This document shows, in pieces, positions 1 through 9,369 of a DNA stretch of 51,406 nucleotides (position 1 is its first letter; the number at the start of each line of letters is the position of its first letter). This DNA is from Nocardia takedensis NBRC 100417 (lineage in GTDB: Bacteria > Actinomycetota > Actinomycetes > Mycobacteriales > Mycobacteriaceae), in contig NZ_BAGG01000256.1 in the NCBI RefSeq assembly GCF_000308695.1, positions 1-51,406 on the forward strand, given 5' to 3'. The position numbers and the translations under genes were made by a program. Below the pieces are notes generated by a model. The model saw nothing but the letters and a program-made list of their open reading frames with translations. It had not been told where the DNA came from and ran no database searches.

Positions 1-1736
1 GCTCCGAAGCCGGAGGCGTCGGCGCGGGTGGGCAGCAGTGGCGCGTATTTGACCAGTGACCAGGGAGCCAGGCCGACGACGATGAACCCGGCGACCAGCA
101 TGCAGAGTTTGCCGAGGTTGCCGGTGTCGCCCTGGGCGGTCACGGCACCGGTCAGTTCGGCGTTGATCAGGCTGGTCTCGACCGCGAGGAGAAGGAACAG
201 CAGCGGTTTGGAGAAGACGATGCCGATGAACACCAATACCGGCCGCAACGCCTTGGGCCGCCATTTCGGGTGCACCCACATCCCGAATCCGATGCCGGCG
301 GCCACGGCGAGCACCGGCAGCGCGTTGGCGTGCATCAGCAGCCCGAAGAACACCCCGAGCGCGCCGGCGATCAGCAACAGGAACAGGATCAATCCCACGA
401 TGACGCCGCCGGGCAGCATGGGCGCGGTCAGCTCCCCGGTGAATCGCTCCAGGTTGTTGACCATCTCGCCCATGTCCGGGCCCGAGGCGCGTACGACGGC
501 TTGCGACATCTCGTTGGACAGTTCGACCAACAGTTGGGCCAGCATCGGGGCGAACAGCATCATCACCACCCCGGCCGGGGCGTAGCCGAGCAGATCACCG
601 CCGAGGGTCTTGATCGTTTCGCCCTTGGCCGCGGCGCGCCACAGCGCCAGGATGGTCATCAGGGCCATGACCACCACCCCGATGCCGGTGGACAGCGCAT
701 ACCAGCGCAGGAACCAGTCGGCGGCGGGGTCGAACCCGCCGACGTCGGCCAGACCGCGCAGCACTTGCGAGGACAGTTGCACGGCACCGTCTTTGGAGGC
801 GTCGGCCCAGTCGTCGATCACCGATTGGGGGTCGGCGACGAAGCGGACATAGTCCGGTAGCGCGTGGCCGTAGATCCACGTGAAGGCGTCGACGACGAAC
901 TTGCCCTCCCGGAACAGGCGGGTGGATTCGATGTAGTCGCTGAGCCGATCGGAGACCGAGGTGTTGGCGGTGATCCAGGCCGCGGTGCCGGTGTAGAGCT
1001 GCCCGACCGCGCGGTTCCAGGCGATGCAGCGCGCCAGGTCGTCGGCGGTGGGTTCGGCCTGGTCGCAGTCGAGGAAGAACGCGTGGCTGCAATAGATCCC
1101 GTCGATTTCGCCGCCGCACGGGTCTTTCCACGCCTGCGCGGGGACGCGGTCGAATCCGGACGCCTTGCCGATCTCGTTCATCGATTGTTTGTCCGGGGCT
1201 TGTGCCCAGCTCAGACCCCAGGTGTTCCACTCCGGGTTCGACCAGCGTTCGAGGTCCTCGGCGCAGTACCCGGTGGGCAGGTGGTAGGCCGCGTCCCCGG
1301 CGGGGAACACTTTCGGGAGGCGTTCGGCGCTGGGTTCGCCGCCCTGGGCGGGGGGACTTCCCGCGTCCAACGCGCCGACCCCGCCGCTGCCGACTCCGGC
1401 GAGCATCTGTTGGCGGGCCTGCTCACTCGAACTCCAGAACAGCAGCCGGTTCTCCGCGCTCAGGGTGGCGTTGAGGTAGGCCCCCAGGTCCCCGCCCCGG
1501 TCACGGCACGGCCCGTCGAACCATGGACCGGACCGGAATTCCTCGGTGCCGCCGACGAACCGGCGCAGATCGGCCGGAAACCCCTCCGGCAGTTCCTCGG
1601 TGGAGGAGGTCGGCGTTCCCGGTGTGGTGGGCGCGCCGAGGGCGGGAGCGGCGGCGGCCAGGCCCACGCTCGTGGCGGCGATCAGCAGCGCGGCCAGGGC
1701 TGCGACCGTGCGCGTGGTCCAGGTCATCGGGTTCAT
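1..1736 (-). CDS. Polytopic membrane protein of a transfer apparatus, VirB6/TrbL-like (3' end outside window)
   Basis: The frame is open from an ATG at 1736 to the window edge, giving about 578 residues without a stop. It begins with a signal-peptide-like stretch (residues 8-35, Ala/Leu rich), then a roughly 300-residue extracellular-looking part containing several cysteines, then at least five hydrophobic helices separated by short loops in the C-terminal 260 residues. This layout is typical of integral inner-membrane components of type IV secretion and conjugation systems (VirB6/TrbL class), although I see no diagnostic motif. It is the last visible gene of a tight minus-strand operon and starts 7 bp after the stop of the preceding gene. 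The role is inferred from topology and neighbours; the exact family is uncertain. Confidence 0.6.
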   Translation of the reverse strand, partial: MNPMTWTTRTVAALAALLIAATSVGLAAAAPALGAPTTPGTPTSSTEELPEGFPADLRRFVGGTEEFRSGPWFDGPCRDRGGDLGAYLNATLSAENRLLFWSSSEQARQQMLAGVGSGGVGALDAGSPPAQGGEPSAERLPKVFPAGDAAYHLPTGYCAEDLERWSNPEWNTWGLSWAQAPDKQSMNEIGKASGFDRVPAQAWKDPCGGEIDGIYCSHAFFLDCDQAEPTADDLARCIAWNRAVGQLYTGTAAWITANTSVSDRLSDYIESTRLFREGKFVVDAFTWIYGHALPDYVRFVADPQSVIDDWADASKDGAVQLSSQVLRGLADVGGFDPAADWFLRWYALSTGIGVVVMALMTILALWRAAAKGETIKTLGGDLLGYAPAGVVMMLFAPMLAQLLVELSNEMSQAVVRASGPDMGEMVNNLERFTGELTAPMLPGGVIVGLILFLLLIAGALGVFFGLLMHANALPVLAVAAGIGFGMWVHPKWRPKALRPVLVFIGIVFSKPLLFLLLAVETSLINAELTGAVTAQGDTGNLGKLCMLVAGFIVVGLAPWSLVKYAPLLPTRADASGFG

Positions 1737-1743
1737 GTGCGGC

Positions 1744-2499
1744 TCAGTTGAGGTAGTAGGTGTAGTAGCCCTCCAGCAGCGGCCTGGTCAGCGCGCTGCC
1801 GGAGGCGGGGGCCACGACTTCGTCGGGGGTGGGTCCGACGTGCCCGGACTTCTCCACGGCCTTCCAGTCCTCGTCCTGCCAGAGCAGCGACACGGTGTTG
1901 GTGGTCCACAGGGTCATCACCGAGACCGGATCGGTCGGGGTGATCGAGGCTCGGGAGACGCCCATCGCCCACACGGTCACCTCGGCGCTGGTGTCGGTGA
2001 ACGCGGTGACGGTGACCGCGGCCGGCAGGACGTTGAGGACCGCGTCCCCGGCGGCGCGGTCGCGGCCCACCTCGATCGCGCGCGCCAGTTGCGGGCCGGG
2101 GTTCTCGGCGATCATGGTCGCCACCACCGCGTCCATCCGCACGCGTCCGTGCCCGGCCTGGGCCAGGGCCTGCACGATGTTGACCGCCGCGGTCGCCGCC
2201 CCGGCCCGGTCCCGGGTGTATCCGGCGGGCACCTCGTCCACGACCCGGGTCGGTCCGTGCGCGGTGCGCACGCTCTCGTCCACATCGCGCCCGCCGTCGG
2301 ACGTCGCTGTCGCCACGGCGGCGATCAGCATCACCAGCCCCGCGGCCGCGGCCACCCATTTCCACGGGATCCGCTCGGTCACCGGCCCGCTCGGGCCGTC
2401 CGGCGGGCCGCCGGTCGATGTCGGTGTGGGTGTCGGTGTTCTGGGGTGGGAGTCGTTGGTGTTCTCGGGGGTGATCTCGGCGAATCCTCTGCGGGACAT
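1744..2499 (-). CDS. Bitopic membrane protein of the transfer operon (conjugal transfer-like)
   Basis: The 251-residue product has a Pro/Thr-rich cytoplasmic N-terminus, one membrane helix around residues 48-65 (WVAAAAGLVMLIAAVATA), and a 180-residue exported domain. This is the topology of VirB8/TcpC-type assembly factors in Gram-positive transfer systems, but I cannot show homology. The start ATG at 2499 is preceded by AAGGAAACGGAG about ten bases upstream. It sits between the pilin-sized gene and the polytopic membrane gene with short gaps, so it is almost certainly co-transcribed. The function is inferred from topology and context only. Confidence 0.6.
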   Translation of the reverse strand: MSRRGFAEITPENTNDSHPRTPTPTPTSTGGPPDGPSGPVTERIPWKWVAAAAGLVMLIAAVATATSDGGRDVDESVRTAHGPTRVVDEVPAGYTRDRAGAATAAVNIVQALAQAGHGRVRMDAVVATMIAENPGPQLARAIEVGRDRAAGDAVLNVLPAAVTVTAFTDTSAEVTVWAMGVSRASITPTDPVSVMTLWTTNTVSLLWQDEDWKAVEKSGHVGPTPDEVVAPASGSALTRPLLEGYYTYYLN

Positions 2500-2520
2500 G
2501 ATGTTTTCTCCGTTTCCTTC

Positions 2521-2952
2521 TCAGCCGCCGACGACGAACAGGATCGCGCCGACGACGGGGCTGGCCAGTCCCGCCAGACCCAGCGACACCAGGGCGTCCT
2601 GGAGGTCTTCCATGCCCTCGGTCATGTCCCCGGCGTAACCCCTGTTCTTGGAGCGGCGGACCTTGTAGGCGCCCACGATCACCCGCACGGTGGACCCGAT
2701 CAGGACCGCGGCCCAGATCGCGGCGACGACCCGTTTCCAGGCGGTGTCCAGCGCCGCCCCGAACAACCCGAAGTTCGGGGCGACCCCGTCCAGGGGGTTC
2801 TGGATCGCGGCGGCCGCCATCCCCGCACCGATACTCGTGCACACCGCGACCGCCACGGCCGCGGTGAGCAACCGCGCGGCGGAGCGGCCGCTCGGGCGTG
2901 GATGCGCGGTTCTCATAAGCGTCGGCCTCCGTGGTGATGTCGTGGTCCTCAT
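2521..2952 (-). CDS. Small two-helix membrane protein, pilin/VirB2-like
   Basis: The 143-residue product has a basic N-terminus, a signal-peptide-like helix (about residues 28-48, ending in GMAAAA), a second hydrophobic segment (about residues 75-93) with a short basic loop after it, and a hydrophobic C-terminus ending in VVGG. Signal sequence, loop and paired hydrophobic helices resemble VirB2/TrbC-type pilin subunits, but the similarity is one of shape. The ATG at 2952 overlaps the stop of the ParA-like gene (ATGA), supporting this start over the internal ATG at 2916. Translational coupling to the ATPase gene suggests a common complex. Confidence 0.55.
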   Translation of the reverse strand: MRTTTSPRRPTLMRTAHPRPSGRSAARLLTAAVAVAVCTSIGAGMAAAAIQNPLDGVAPNFGLFGAALDTAWKRVVAAIWAAVLIGSTVRVIVGAYKVRRSKNRGYAGDMTEGMEDLQDALVSLGLAGLASPVVGAILFVVGG

Positions 2953-4307
2953 CCGGCCACCTCTCCCGCGCGATGCACGCCGCGCAGTCCCGCACGCCCC
3001 TCGGCGCGGCCAGTGCCGGGTTCGGGCGCCGCCCAGGGGCGCGGGCGCGGGTCGAGCTCCTGCGCGACGGGCCGTGATGCGGGAGCCGGGCCGGTGTTCA
3101 GCAGGGGGTGGGCGTCGGTGAGGGTTTCGGCCAGGCCGTCGGCGACCACGGCCGCGACCCGGGTCCAGGCGCGCACCGTGGCCGGGTGGAGGCGGGAGGC
3201 GACGATGCGTTCACCGCCGGCGAGGTCGGGGTCGAACGGGACGGTGGTGAGGCGGGTGATCTCGGCGCGTGCCAGGGCTTCGTGCACGGCGTGGCGGGCG
3301 GCGGGGTTGACCGCGCTGCCTTGGGCCAGGACCACCACCGCGGAGGCGACGAGGTGTTCGTGGCCGCGCGCGGCGATCCCGTCCAGCGCGCGCAGCACCA
3401 TGTGCGCGGCGTCGCGGCGATAGGTCAACGGGATCACCAGGGCGGTGGCGTTGTCCAGCGCCCAGGTGAACGCTTCGCCGCGTTCGTTGTTGCCGGTGTC
3501 GAGCAGGACCATGGTGCGATGGCGACGCAGGACGGCCAGGATCGCGGCGCATTCGGTGGCGCCGAGCATCTGCCGCCGCCTGCTGGACTGGTCGCCGGCC
3601 AGGATCTCGTCCCCGGTGGGCTGGGCGAGCAGGAACTGTCCCATCGCCGAGGCCGCGACGGTGTCCGAACACAGCCCGGCGGCGTGTTCGACCACGTCCC
3701 AGGTGGTGGGCATCCGACGGTCGGCGCGCGCCGCCCGGGCAGCCAGCGTTCCCCGGGTTTCGGCGGTGTCCCAGGCCACGACACCGTGTCGGTGTCGGCC
3801 GAAGATGTTGGACAGCATCAGGGTCGCCGGGGTGGTGCCGCCGCCGCCTTTGGGGTTGCACACCATGATCACCGGCGTGCCCGGCAGGGGTTGGCGGATC
3901 CGTTCGACCGCCAACCGGTGCGAGACCTCCTCACGGTCGGGTTTCAACCGCGCGCCCAGCGCGTTGGCCTTGCCGCGCCACCCCCACCCGGCCGGGTCCG
4001 CCTCCACCCCCGCGGCCACACCGAGCACATCACGCGAGCGCGCCTCGCCCAACGCCTCCGCCTCCGCCCGCGACAACGGCTCGGGAACGGTCGGGGCCGC
4101 CGACACCGCAGATACCGCAGACGGCGCGGGCCGGGCGGTGGGCGGGGCGGGGGCCGGGCGCAGCCGCATCGAGGCCGGATCGGCGGCGGTGCGGGGGCGT
4201 AGCCGCTGTTCGCGCAGGTTCACCGGGTTCTCGGCGTGATAGTCCTCGTCCGGGCGATCCCACAAGGTCGGGTCGGTGTCGCGGTCGTGGTCATCGTGGT
4301 TGGACAT
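2949..4307 (-). CDS. ParA/MinD-superfamily ATPase-like protein lacking the P-loop lysine
   Basis: The 452-residue product has a disordered Pro/Ala-rich N-terminus (to about residue 80) followed by a ParA/MinD-like domain. The motif at residues 151-159 is NPKGGGGTT. ParA/MinD proteins normally have KGGxGKT; here the signature lysine is kept but the P-loop lysine position is threonine. Downstream features fit the fold: VVAWDTAETRGTL at the switch region and MVLLDTGNN at the Walker B-like strand. Similar proteins accompany ESX and conjugative systems in actinobacteria, where they act as cytoplasmic assembly or positioning factors. The gene overlaps the lipoprotein gene upstream by 17 bp and the pilin-like gene downstream by 4 bp. 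Whether it still hydrolyses ATP is doubtful. Confidence 0.75.
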   Translation of the reverse strand: MSNHDDHDRDTDPTLWDRPDEDYHAENPVNLREQRLRPRTAADPASMRLRPAPAPPTARPAPSAVSAVSAAPTVPEPLSRAEAEALGEARSRDVLGVAAGVEADPAGWGWRGKANALGARLKPDREEVSHRLAVERIRQPLPGTPVIMVCNPKGGGGTTPATLMLSNIFGRHRHGVVAWDTAETRGTLAARAARADRRMPTTWDVVEHAAGLCSDTVAASAMGQFLLAQPTGDEILAGDQSSRRRQMLGATECAAILAVLRRHRTMVLLDTGNNERGEAFTWALDNATALVIPLTYRRDAAHMVLRALDGIAARGHEHLVASAVVVLAQGSAVNPAARHAVHEALARAEITRLTTVPFDPDLAGGERIVASRLHPATVRAWTRVAAVVADGLAETLTDAHPLLNTGPAPASRPVAQELDPRPRPWAAPEPGTGRAEGRAGLRGVHRAGEVAG

Positions 4308-4932
4308 CGCTCACTTCCCATGCATTTCCGTTGCGCTCCAGGACGATTCCGACGGTGAACACGGTGGTGTCGAGGAGTTCTCCGGTCGGGGTGAACCAGG
4401 TCTGGGTGACCCGGTAGACGCGGATCGCCTGCAAAGGGGTCTGGGGCGGGACCGCCTCGGTGGAGGGATCGACCCGTACCGCGGCGCTCGCGTGGCGCGC
4501 GGCCCGCTGCAACCACCGCGCCCCGGGGCTCAGCGACCCGGTCGAGGTGAGCGCCGCCCGCAACCGTGCGGTGAGCAGCGGCGCGGACCGCGCGGCCGCG
4601 TCGTTGGGCCCGGCGTCGGTGTTGGTGTTGGAGTCGAACCAGATCCGCAGCGCCGCGCGCGCGGTCGCGTCCGGATCACCACGATCCAGACCCGCGAGGT
4701 CGACCGGCAGCACGGTCGCGGGGACCGCGCGCCTTCCCTGCGGTCCCGCCGCCTCCGGAGACCATCGCTGCGCCGACGCCGGCGCCGGATCCACCCCGCT
4801 GTTCGGGCCGGTCGGGTCGGCGCATCCCGACACCGCCGCGCCGCAGCACAGGACCACCGACGCCGCCCACACGCGTGCGGTGCTCGGTCGGGTCGCGCGG
4901 CCGAACCGTGGAAAGTTACTGTGGCTGTTCAT
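4291..4932 (-). CDS. Lipoprotein of the transfer operon
   Basis: The 213-residue product starts at an ATG (4932) that forms an ATGA overlap with the stop of the peptidase gene, which fixes the start. An N-terminal helix ends in the lipobox VSGC around residue 34, so the protein should be lipidated and tethered outside the membrane. The mature part has no motif I recognise. It ends in a compact beta-rich stretch (residues about 165-213) of the kind found in exported assembly factors with a membrane-proximal nuclear transport factor 2-like fold, though this is a guess. Its position between a peptidoglycan hydrolase and a ParA-like ATPase supports a structural role in the transfer channel. Confidence 0.7.
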   Translation of the reverse strand: MNSHSNFPRFGRATRPSTARVWAASVVLCCGAAVSGCADPTGPNSGVDPAPASAQRWSPEAAGPQGRRAVPATVLPVDLAGLDRGDPDATARAALRIWFDSNTNTDAGPNDAAARSAPLLTARLRAALTSTGSLSPGARWLQRAARHASAAVRVDPSTEAVPPQTPLQAIRVYRVTQTWFTPTGELLDTTVFTVGIVLERNGNAWEVSDVQPR

Positions 4933-6548
4933 GATCCGCCACCGGGGGTCGCGCTGGCGAAGTGTGTTGCGCGTTCGGGGATGTCGCGGACGTAGGCCAG
5001 GGTTTCGCGGTTCTGGCACACCCCGCCGGTGCCCAGGGTCGCGCCGGGCCCGCAGTTGTACATCGACAGCCACAGTTGTGTGAGGTCTCCGTGCAGGCGA
5101 CCCTCGGCCAGTGCGTCGGTGGCGATCGCGGCGAGTTCGCAGTCGTAGGCGGCTTGCGACATCACCGCGTCCGGGATGCTGTGGGGGTCGCGGCGGCCGT
5201 CGCCGTCGCCGTCGACGGCCTTGGCCTCCCAGGTCGAGGGCAGGAACTGCGCGGGCCCGGTCGCTCCGGATCGCGCGTTGTGGGCATCGACCCGGAATCC
5301 GGACTCGTTCTCGAGTTGCGCGGCGATCAACGGCGCCCCGACCTGCGGGCAGGTCCCGGCCGCTTTCGCGATCCACGGCGCGAACGCCTCGGGCACCGTG
5401 CCGGCCGCGATCGGTGTCGCGGCCGCGACCGGGCCGGCCGGGTCGCATCCCGACCGCGCGGGCATGCTGGTTTCGGTGGGGGCGGTGTAGGTCTGATCGG
5501 GGGCCGGTGCTCCGCCGCCGGTGACGGTGAGGTGGACGTGGTCGACGTGGTCGGTGGTCGGGTCGCCGGTGGCCGCCATGGTCGTCGCGTCCCCCTCGAC
5601 GGGGGTGTAGCGCAGCCGCCACAGGGTGTAGACCAGCCCGAAAGTCTTCGCGTGGGCGTGGGCGTAGGCCACGACCTCATCACCCAGGGCCCGGCCCTCG
5701 GGGGTGTCGTAGCCGGGGATCATCGCGTCGACGGCGCGCCCGTCGGGATGATCGGGGAACGGGTCGCTGGGCCGCCAGGTCTCGAAGCGGGTGATCTGCG
5801 GGAACCGTGCCTCCAGGGCGCGCAGCAGATGCACGGTTCGGCGTTGCAGGTGCGCTTCGCTGTTGCGCGCCGGCCCCAGCGCGGGACCGGTGTCGCTCGC
5901 GTGGGCGACCAACGCCGGCGCACCCGGGCCGGCGCTGGTGTCGGGTCGGGGTCCGGCGTGCTCGGTCAACCACGGGATCGGATCGATGGCGGCGCCGCCG
6001 GACAGGCGCCCGCCCGGCACGATCTCGAAATGCAGGTGCGGGCCGCTGGATTGCCCGGCGTCGCCGACCTCGGCGATGGGCGTGCCCGCGGTGACCGACT
6101 GGCCGATGCGCACCTTGATCCCGCCCTCGCGCATGTGCCCGTACACCGCCGACACGGCCACCGTCCCCGAACCCGTTGCGTCGGAGCGGGTGTCGACGAC
6201 GATCCAGTTGCCGAATCCATCGGCGGGCCCGGCCGCCACGACGGTGCCGCTCGTGGCCGAGACGATCTCGGCGCCCAGCGGGGCGGCGAAGTCGGCGCCG
6301 TGGTGGAACTCGCCGTCACGGGGGCCGAACGGCGAGGAGATCGCCGCCGCGATCGGCCACACCACCGACGCCCCCTGTCCCGCCGGGGTGTTGGGGATGT
6401 TCGGTAGACAGCCCTGTTCGGGTTCCTCGCGGTCCCCCGCCAGGGCCGCGACGATGGCGCCGAGGAGCAGTACGGGGATCGCGGCCGCCAACCACGTCCA
6501 CCCACCACCGGCGCCGGCGTCGTCGTTGTCGTGTTCGGGGTCGGTCAT
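4929..6548 (-). CDS. Membrane-anchored M23 peptidase / lytic transglycosylase fusion (VirB1-like)
   Basis: The 539-residue product is predicted to open peptidoglycan for the transfer apparatus. Order of parts: a membrane helix (residues about 17-38); an M23 metallopeptidase domain (about 65-190) with the zinc-site histidine and aspartate in HHGADFAAP and the C-terminal HLHFE motif; a middle domain (about 225-330) resembling the C-terminal domain of mycobacterial secreted proteins, with DHVDHVHLTV; and a C-terminal transglycosylase-like domain with ENES, GATGPAQFLPSTW and MYNCGPG. The ATG at 6548 is preferred to one 54 bp upstream because it begins 5 bp after the cutinase gene and removes an overlap. 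Domain calls come from visible motifs. Confidence 0.88.
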   Translation of the reverse strand: MTDPEHDNDDAGAGGGWTWLAAAIPVLLLGAIVAALAGDREEPEQGCLPNIPNTPAGQGASVVWPIAAAISSPFGPRDGEFHHGADFAAPLGAEIVSATSGTVVAAGPADGFGNWIVVDTRSDATGSGTVAVSAVYGHMREGGIKVRIGQSVTAGTPIAEVGDAGQSSGPHLHFEIVPGGRLSGGAAIDPIPWLTEHAGPRPDTSAGPGAPALVAHASDTGPALGPARNSEAHLQRRTVHLLRALEARFPQITRFETWRPSDPFPDHPDGRAVDAMIPGYDTPEGRALGDEVVAYAHAHAKTFGLVYTLWRLRYTPVEGDATTMAATGDPTTDHVDHVHLTVTGGGAPAPDQTYTAPTETSMPARSGCDPAGPVAAATPIAAGTVPEAFAPWIAKAAGTCPQVGAPLIAAQLENESGFRVDAHNARSGATGPAQFLPSTWEAKAVDGDGDGRRDPHSIPDAVMSQAAYDCELAAIATDALAEGRLHGDLTQLWLSMYNCGPGATLGTGGVCQNRETLAYVRDIPERATHFASATPGGGS

Positions 6549-6553
6549 CGCGT

Positions 6554-8602
6554 TCACGCCCCGACCTGGCGGATGCGGTTGGCGAACCAGTCGCCCAGCC
6601 ATTGCAGCGCGGTGCGCCCGGCGTCGTCGACGACGTAGGTGTCATAGGACTGATGCGCGCCCGAGGTGTAGAAGGTGGCCGCGTCGACGCCTTCGGCGAC
6701 CAACTCCGCCAACGCATCCGCACCCCGGCCGGTACCGGCTTCGGTCAGTGCGGCGGTGATCCCCGCCAGGTCGTGGGCGCCGGTGGTGTCGATCGCGGTG
6801 TCGAGCAGATCTGCGGAGGTCTCGGTCCCGGTGCCGGTGAGGGTGTCCAACGCCAGGGACGCGAACCCCAGCAGGGTGTGTCCCAACTCGGCGAACCGCG
6901 CGCCGACCGCGAGCAGATCCGCCCCGCCGGTGAGCGCTTCCAGGATCGCCCACAGGTTCTCCTGTAGCGCGCCGGCCTGGCGGGCCAGCCCGATGACATC
7001 GAGATCGTCGAGCACGCCCAGGACCAGGGCCGCGGTCTGGGCCACGCCGTGCGGGTCCGGGATCATCCGCAACAGCCCGGCCACCATCGACAGATCGATC
7101 CCGGCCGCCATGCGCACCAGCGGCTGACACAACCGGTTCAGATCAGCGAAAACCAGGTGCACCGCACGGACTTTCCCGCCCAGATCGGTCGAGGGGTCGG
7201 TGACCGCGGCCCCGATCCGACGCACCGCGTCCACAATCGCCGGAGTGTTGACCGCGAACTCGACCGTGCCCGAGGCCACGGTGGTGACCTGGGTGATCAG
7301 AGAGCTCGGTTTCAGCAGCGGCAACACCGTCCCGGCCTGAGCGAGCACCTCACCCCCGAGGCCGGTCAACTCCCCCGTCGCCGACGCCAGCGCGTCCAGA
7401 GCACCGGCAAGTTCACCGTCCCGGCCGGGGCCGGGTGGCCCGCCGGCGAGGTGGCCGGTGACCGTGGCCAGCGACCTGCGCACCGCCTCGAGGTCCATGC
7501 CCCGCACAGTGTCCAGGACCCTGCCCGCCGACCGATCACCGACCTCGGCATCGGCGGCGGTGAGTCGTTCTCGCACAGACGGATTCGAGTGCGCCCACTC
7601 ACCGAGGGCTCCCAGGCGGGTCAGCACGTCGGTGACCGAGTCGGCGGTCTCGGCGAGCGCGCCGGGATCCGCGCCCGTGGACGGCCCGGTGGTCAGGGCC
7701 TGGATCTGGGACGGCAGCCCGGTCAGTGCGGCGCGGTCGAAACCCGCGTCGAGGGACGCGGTGAGTTCGGCCGCTCCCGCGCCCGAGTCCGGGGCCGCGC
7801 TCGGACCACCGCCACCGCTGCCTCCGGGGACCGGGGTCGGGGTCGGGGTGCCGGGTTGGGAGAGGATCTTGCCGAGGCCGGCCAGGATCGGGTTCTCGGA
7901 AGCGTCGGTGGCGCAATATCGGTCGCCGGTCTGACACAACTGGGCGGTGACCGCGCTCAGCGCGCAGAACCCCTCACCGCGAGGCCCGCGGATCCCGGAA
8001 CCCTCTACGGGAGGGCCGACCAGTTTCCCGCCGCGGGTGCCCTGTTTCGGATCGGCCACCAACCCCACCGCCAACACACGCTGCGCCGGGATCGGATCGG
8101 AACGGCAACCAATGGTCGAGGCGAGATCACCTGCCACGTCCGCGCCCTGGGAATACCCCGACAACACGAACTTCGTCGCCCTGCACCGCCCCGCCATCTC
8201 GGCGACCGCGCTCCTCGCCGCGGCCACACCTTGGGCCTGGCTGTCGCCGTAGAGCATGCCGTCCATCGCCCGCGCCGCGTAGGCCGGAAACACCACCTCG
8301 ACGCGATCACCGAACTGGCGTTGCAGCGAGGACGCCACCGGCGCCAACAACCCACGCGGGCGGGAAGGATCCGCGTCCTGATCGGTCTCCCACGTACCGG
8401 GCACGAAGATCGCGGCCACCGACGGACAACCCGCACCACCAGCACCGCCGCCGGCCGGCTCGGGTTGGGTGGGGGCGGCGGCCCCAGCGCCCGCGCCGTA
8501 GAGCGCCGACACCAGTGCCGCGACGACGACGAGGAGGAGGCGTGTCACGGTGTCGACTGCCGAATCGCGGCGCGCGGACGATGTTTCGCTCGTGGTGGTC
8601 AT
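6554..8602 (-). CDS. Cutinase-family serine hydrolase with a long C-terminal extension
   Basis: The 682-residue product has an N-terminal export or anchor helix (about residues 20-45), then a cutinase domain (about 60-270). The nucleophile elbow GYSQG lies in FVLSGYSQGADVAG, and the paired cysteines and oxyanion region (IFVPGTWET) are present. Cutinases of mycolata hydrolyse ester lipids of the envelope. The remaining 400 residues are Ala/Leu/Gly-rich, largely helical, with no recognised domain; typical cutinases are only 200-300 residues, so this extension may anchor the enzyme in the transfer machinery. The ATG at 8602 overlaps the preceding stop (ATGA), fixing the start. A role in local envelope remodelling during DNA transfer is inferred from position. 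Confidence 0.85.
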   Translation of the reverse strand: MTTTSETSSARRDSAVDTVTRLLLVVVAALVSALYGAGAGAAAPTQPEPAGGGAGGAGCPSVAAIFVPGTWETDQDADPSRPRGLLAPVASSLQRQFGDRVEVVFPAYAARAMDGMLYGDSQAQGVAAARSAVAEMAGRCRATKFVLSGYSQGADVAGDLASTIGCRSDPIPAQRVLAVGLVADPKQGTRGGKLVGPPVEGSGIRGPRGEGFCALSAVTAQLCQTGDRYCATDASENPILAGLGKILSQPGTPTPTPVPGGSGGGGPSAAPDSGAGAAELTASLDAGFDRAALTGLPSQIQALTTGPSTGADPGALAETADSVTDVLTRLGALGEWAHSNPSVRERLTAADAEVGDRSAGRVLDTVRGMDLEAVRRSLATVTGHLAGGPPGPGRDGELAGALDALASATGELTGLGGEVLAQAGTVLPLLKPSSLITQVTTVASGTVEFAVNTPAIVDAVRRIGAAVTDPSTDLGGKVRAVHLVFADLNRLCQPLVRMAAGIDLSMVAGLLRMIPDPHGVAQTAALVLGVLDDLDVIGLARQAGALQENLWAILEALTGGADLLAVGARFAELGHTLLGFASLALDTLTGTGTETSADLLDTAIDTTGAHDLAGITAALTEAGTGRGADALAELVAEGVDAATFYTSGAHQSYDTYVVDDAGRTALQWLGDWFANRIRQVGA

Positions 8603-9351
8603 CGGGCGGTGATCCCGGTGATGAGCACGCGGCCGCCGATACCGGTGGTGGTGATGGTCTGGCGGTGCAGTTGGGCGGGTTGGTCGGGGCGTTGTTCGCT
8701 CAGGTCCACCAACCAGCGGTCCGGGCCGGCGGGGGTGATCCGCACGCAATGGGTCGTACCGGCCGGAACCGAGTCGATCCCGGCCTGGATCGCGGCCGCC
8801 GAGGGCAGCGCCGCGTCCACGACGGCGCTCTCGCGCGCCTTGACGCCACTGCGATCGAGGTAATAGGCGGCCTCGAACGCCAAGATCGCCCCCGGCCCGG
8901 AATCAGTGTCGCCTCGCCCGGCCCCGACTACCGTCTCGCCCTCGACCCGCGCCACACAGCCCTCTCCCGCCGCGCCCGGTGAATCGAGCCGTGCCGCTAC
9001 GGAACTGGGAGCCACGGTGGTCGCGGACGTCGACCTCGCCGCGCCGTCTTCCCGTGCCGGGGAATCACCGTCGCCGGAGTCGCCGACCGAAATCAACACC
9101 GCGGTCGCGATCGTGCCCGCGGCGACGAGCAGCAGACGCACGCGACGCCGCCGGCGACCGGTCCCCGTGCCGGGGGCCAGGTTCATCCGCTCGAGGTCGA
9201 GGTCCAGCTCGTCGGCCCAGTCGTGACGCGCCGCGACCGCGTCGACTTGGTCGACCGGTGTCACGGCCGAGAGCGGAGCCGCCGCCGGAGTCGGGGCGGG
9301 GTCATCGAATTCCAGCTCGTCCCAGAAGGTGTCGGAGCTCGTTGCCATCAC
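8599..9351 (-). CDS. Membrane-anchored protein of the transfer operon, unknown function
   Basis: The 250-residue product has an acidic cytoplasmic N-terminus (about 65 residues), an arginine cluster GRRRRRVR directly before one membrane helix (about residues 70-87), a disordered Ser/Ala linker and an exported domain of about 130 residues. No motif allows naming. The arrangement matches other bitopic transfer proteins such as the one at 1744-2499. The methionine at 9348 is an equally possible start. The stop overlaps the cutinase start, so the two are translationally coupled. Function unknown. Confidence 0.6.
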   Translation of the reverse strand: MMATSSDTFWDELEFDDPAPTPAAAPLSAVTPVDQVDAVAARHDWADELDLDLERMNLAPGTGTGRRRRRVRLLLVAAGTIATAVLISVGDSGDGDSPAREDGAARSTSATTVAPSSVAARLDSPGAAGEGCVARVEGETVVGAGRGDTDSGPGAILAFEAAYYLDRSGVKARESAVVDAALPSAAAIQAGIDSVPAGTTHCVRITPAGPDRWLVDLSEQRPDQPAQLHRQTITTTGIGGRVLITGITAR

Positions 9352-9369
9352 GCTCGCCGTCCCGTCGCG

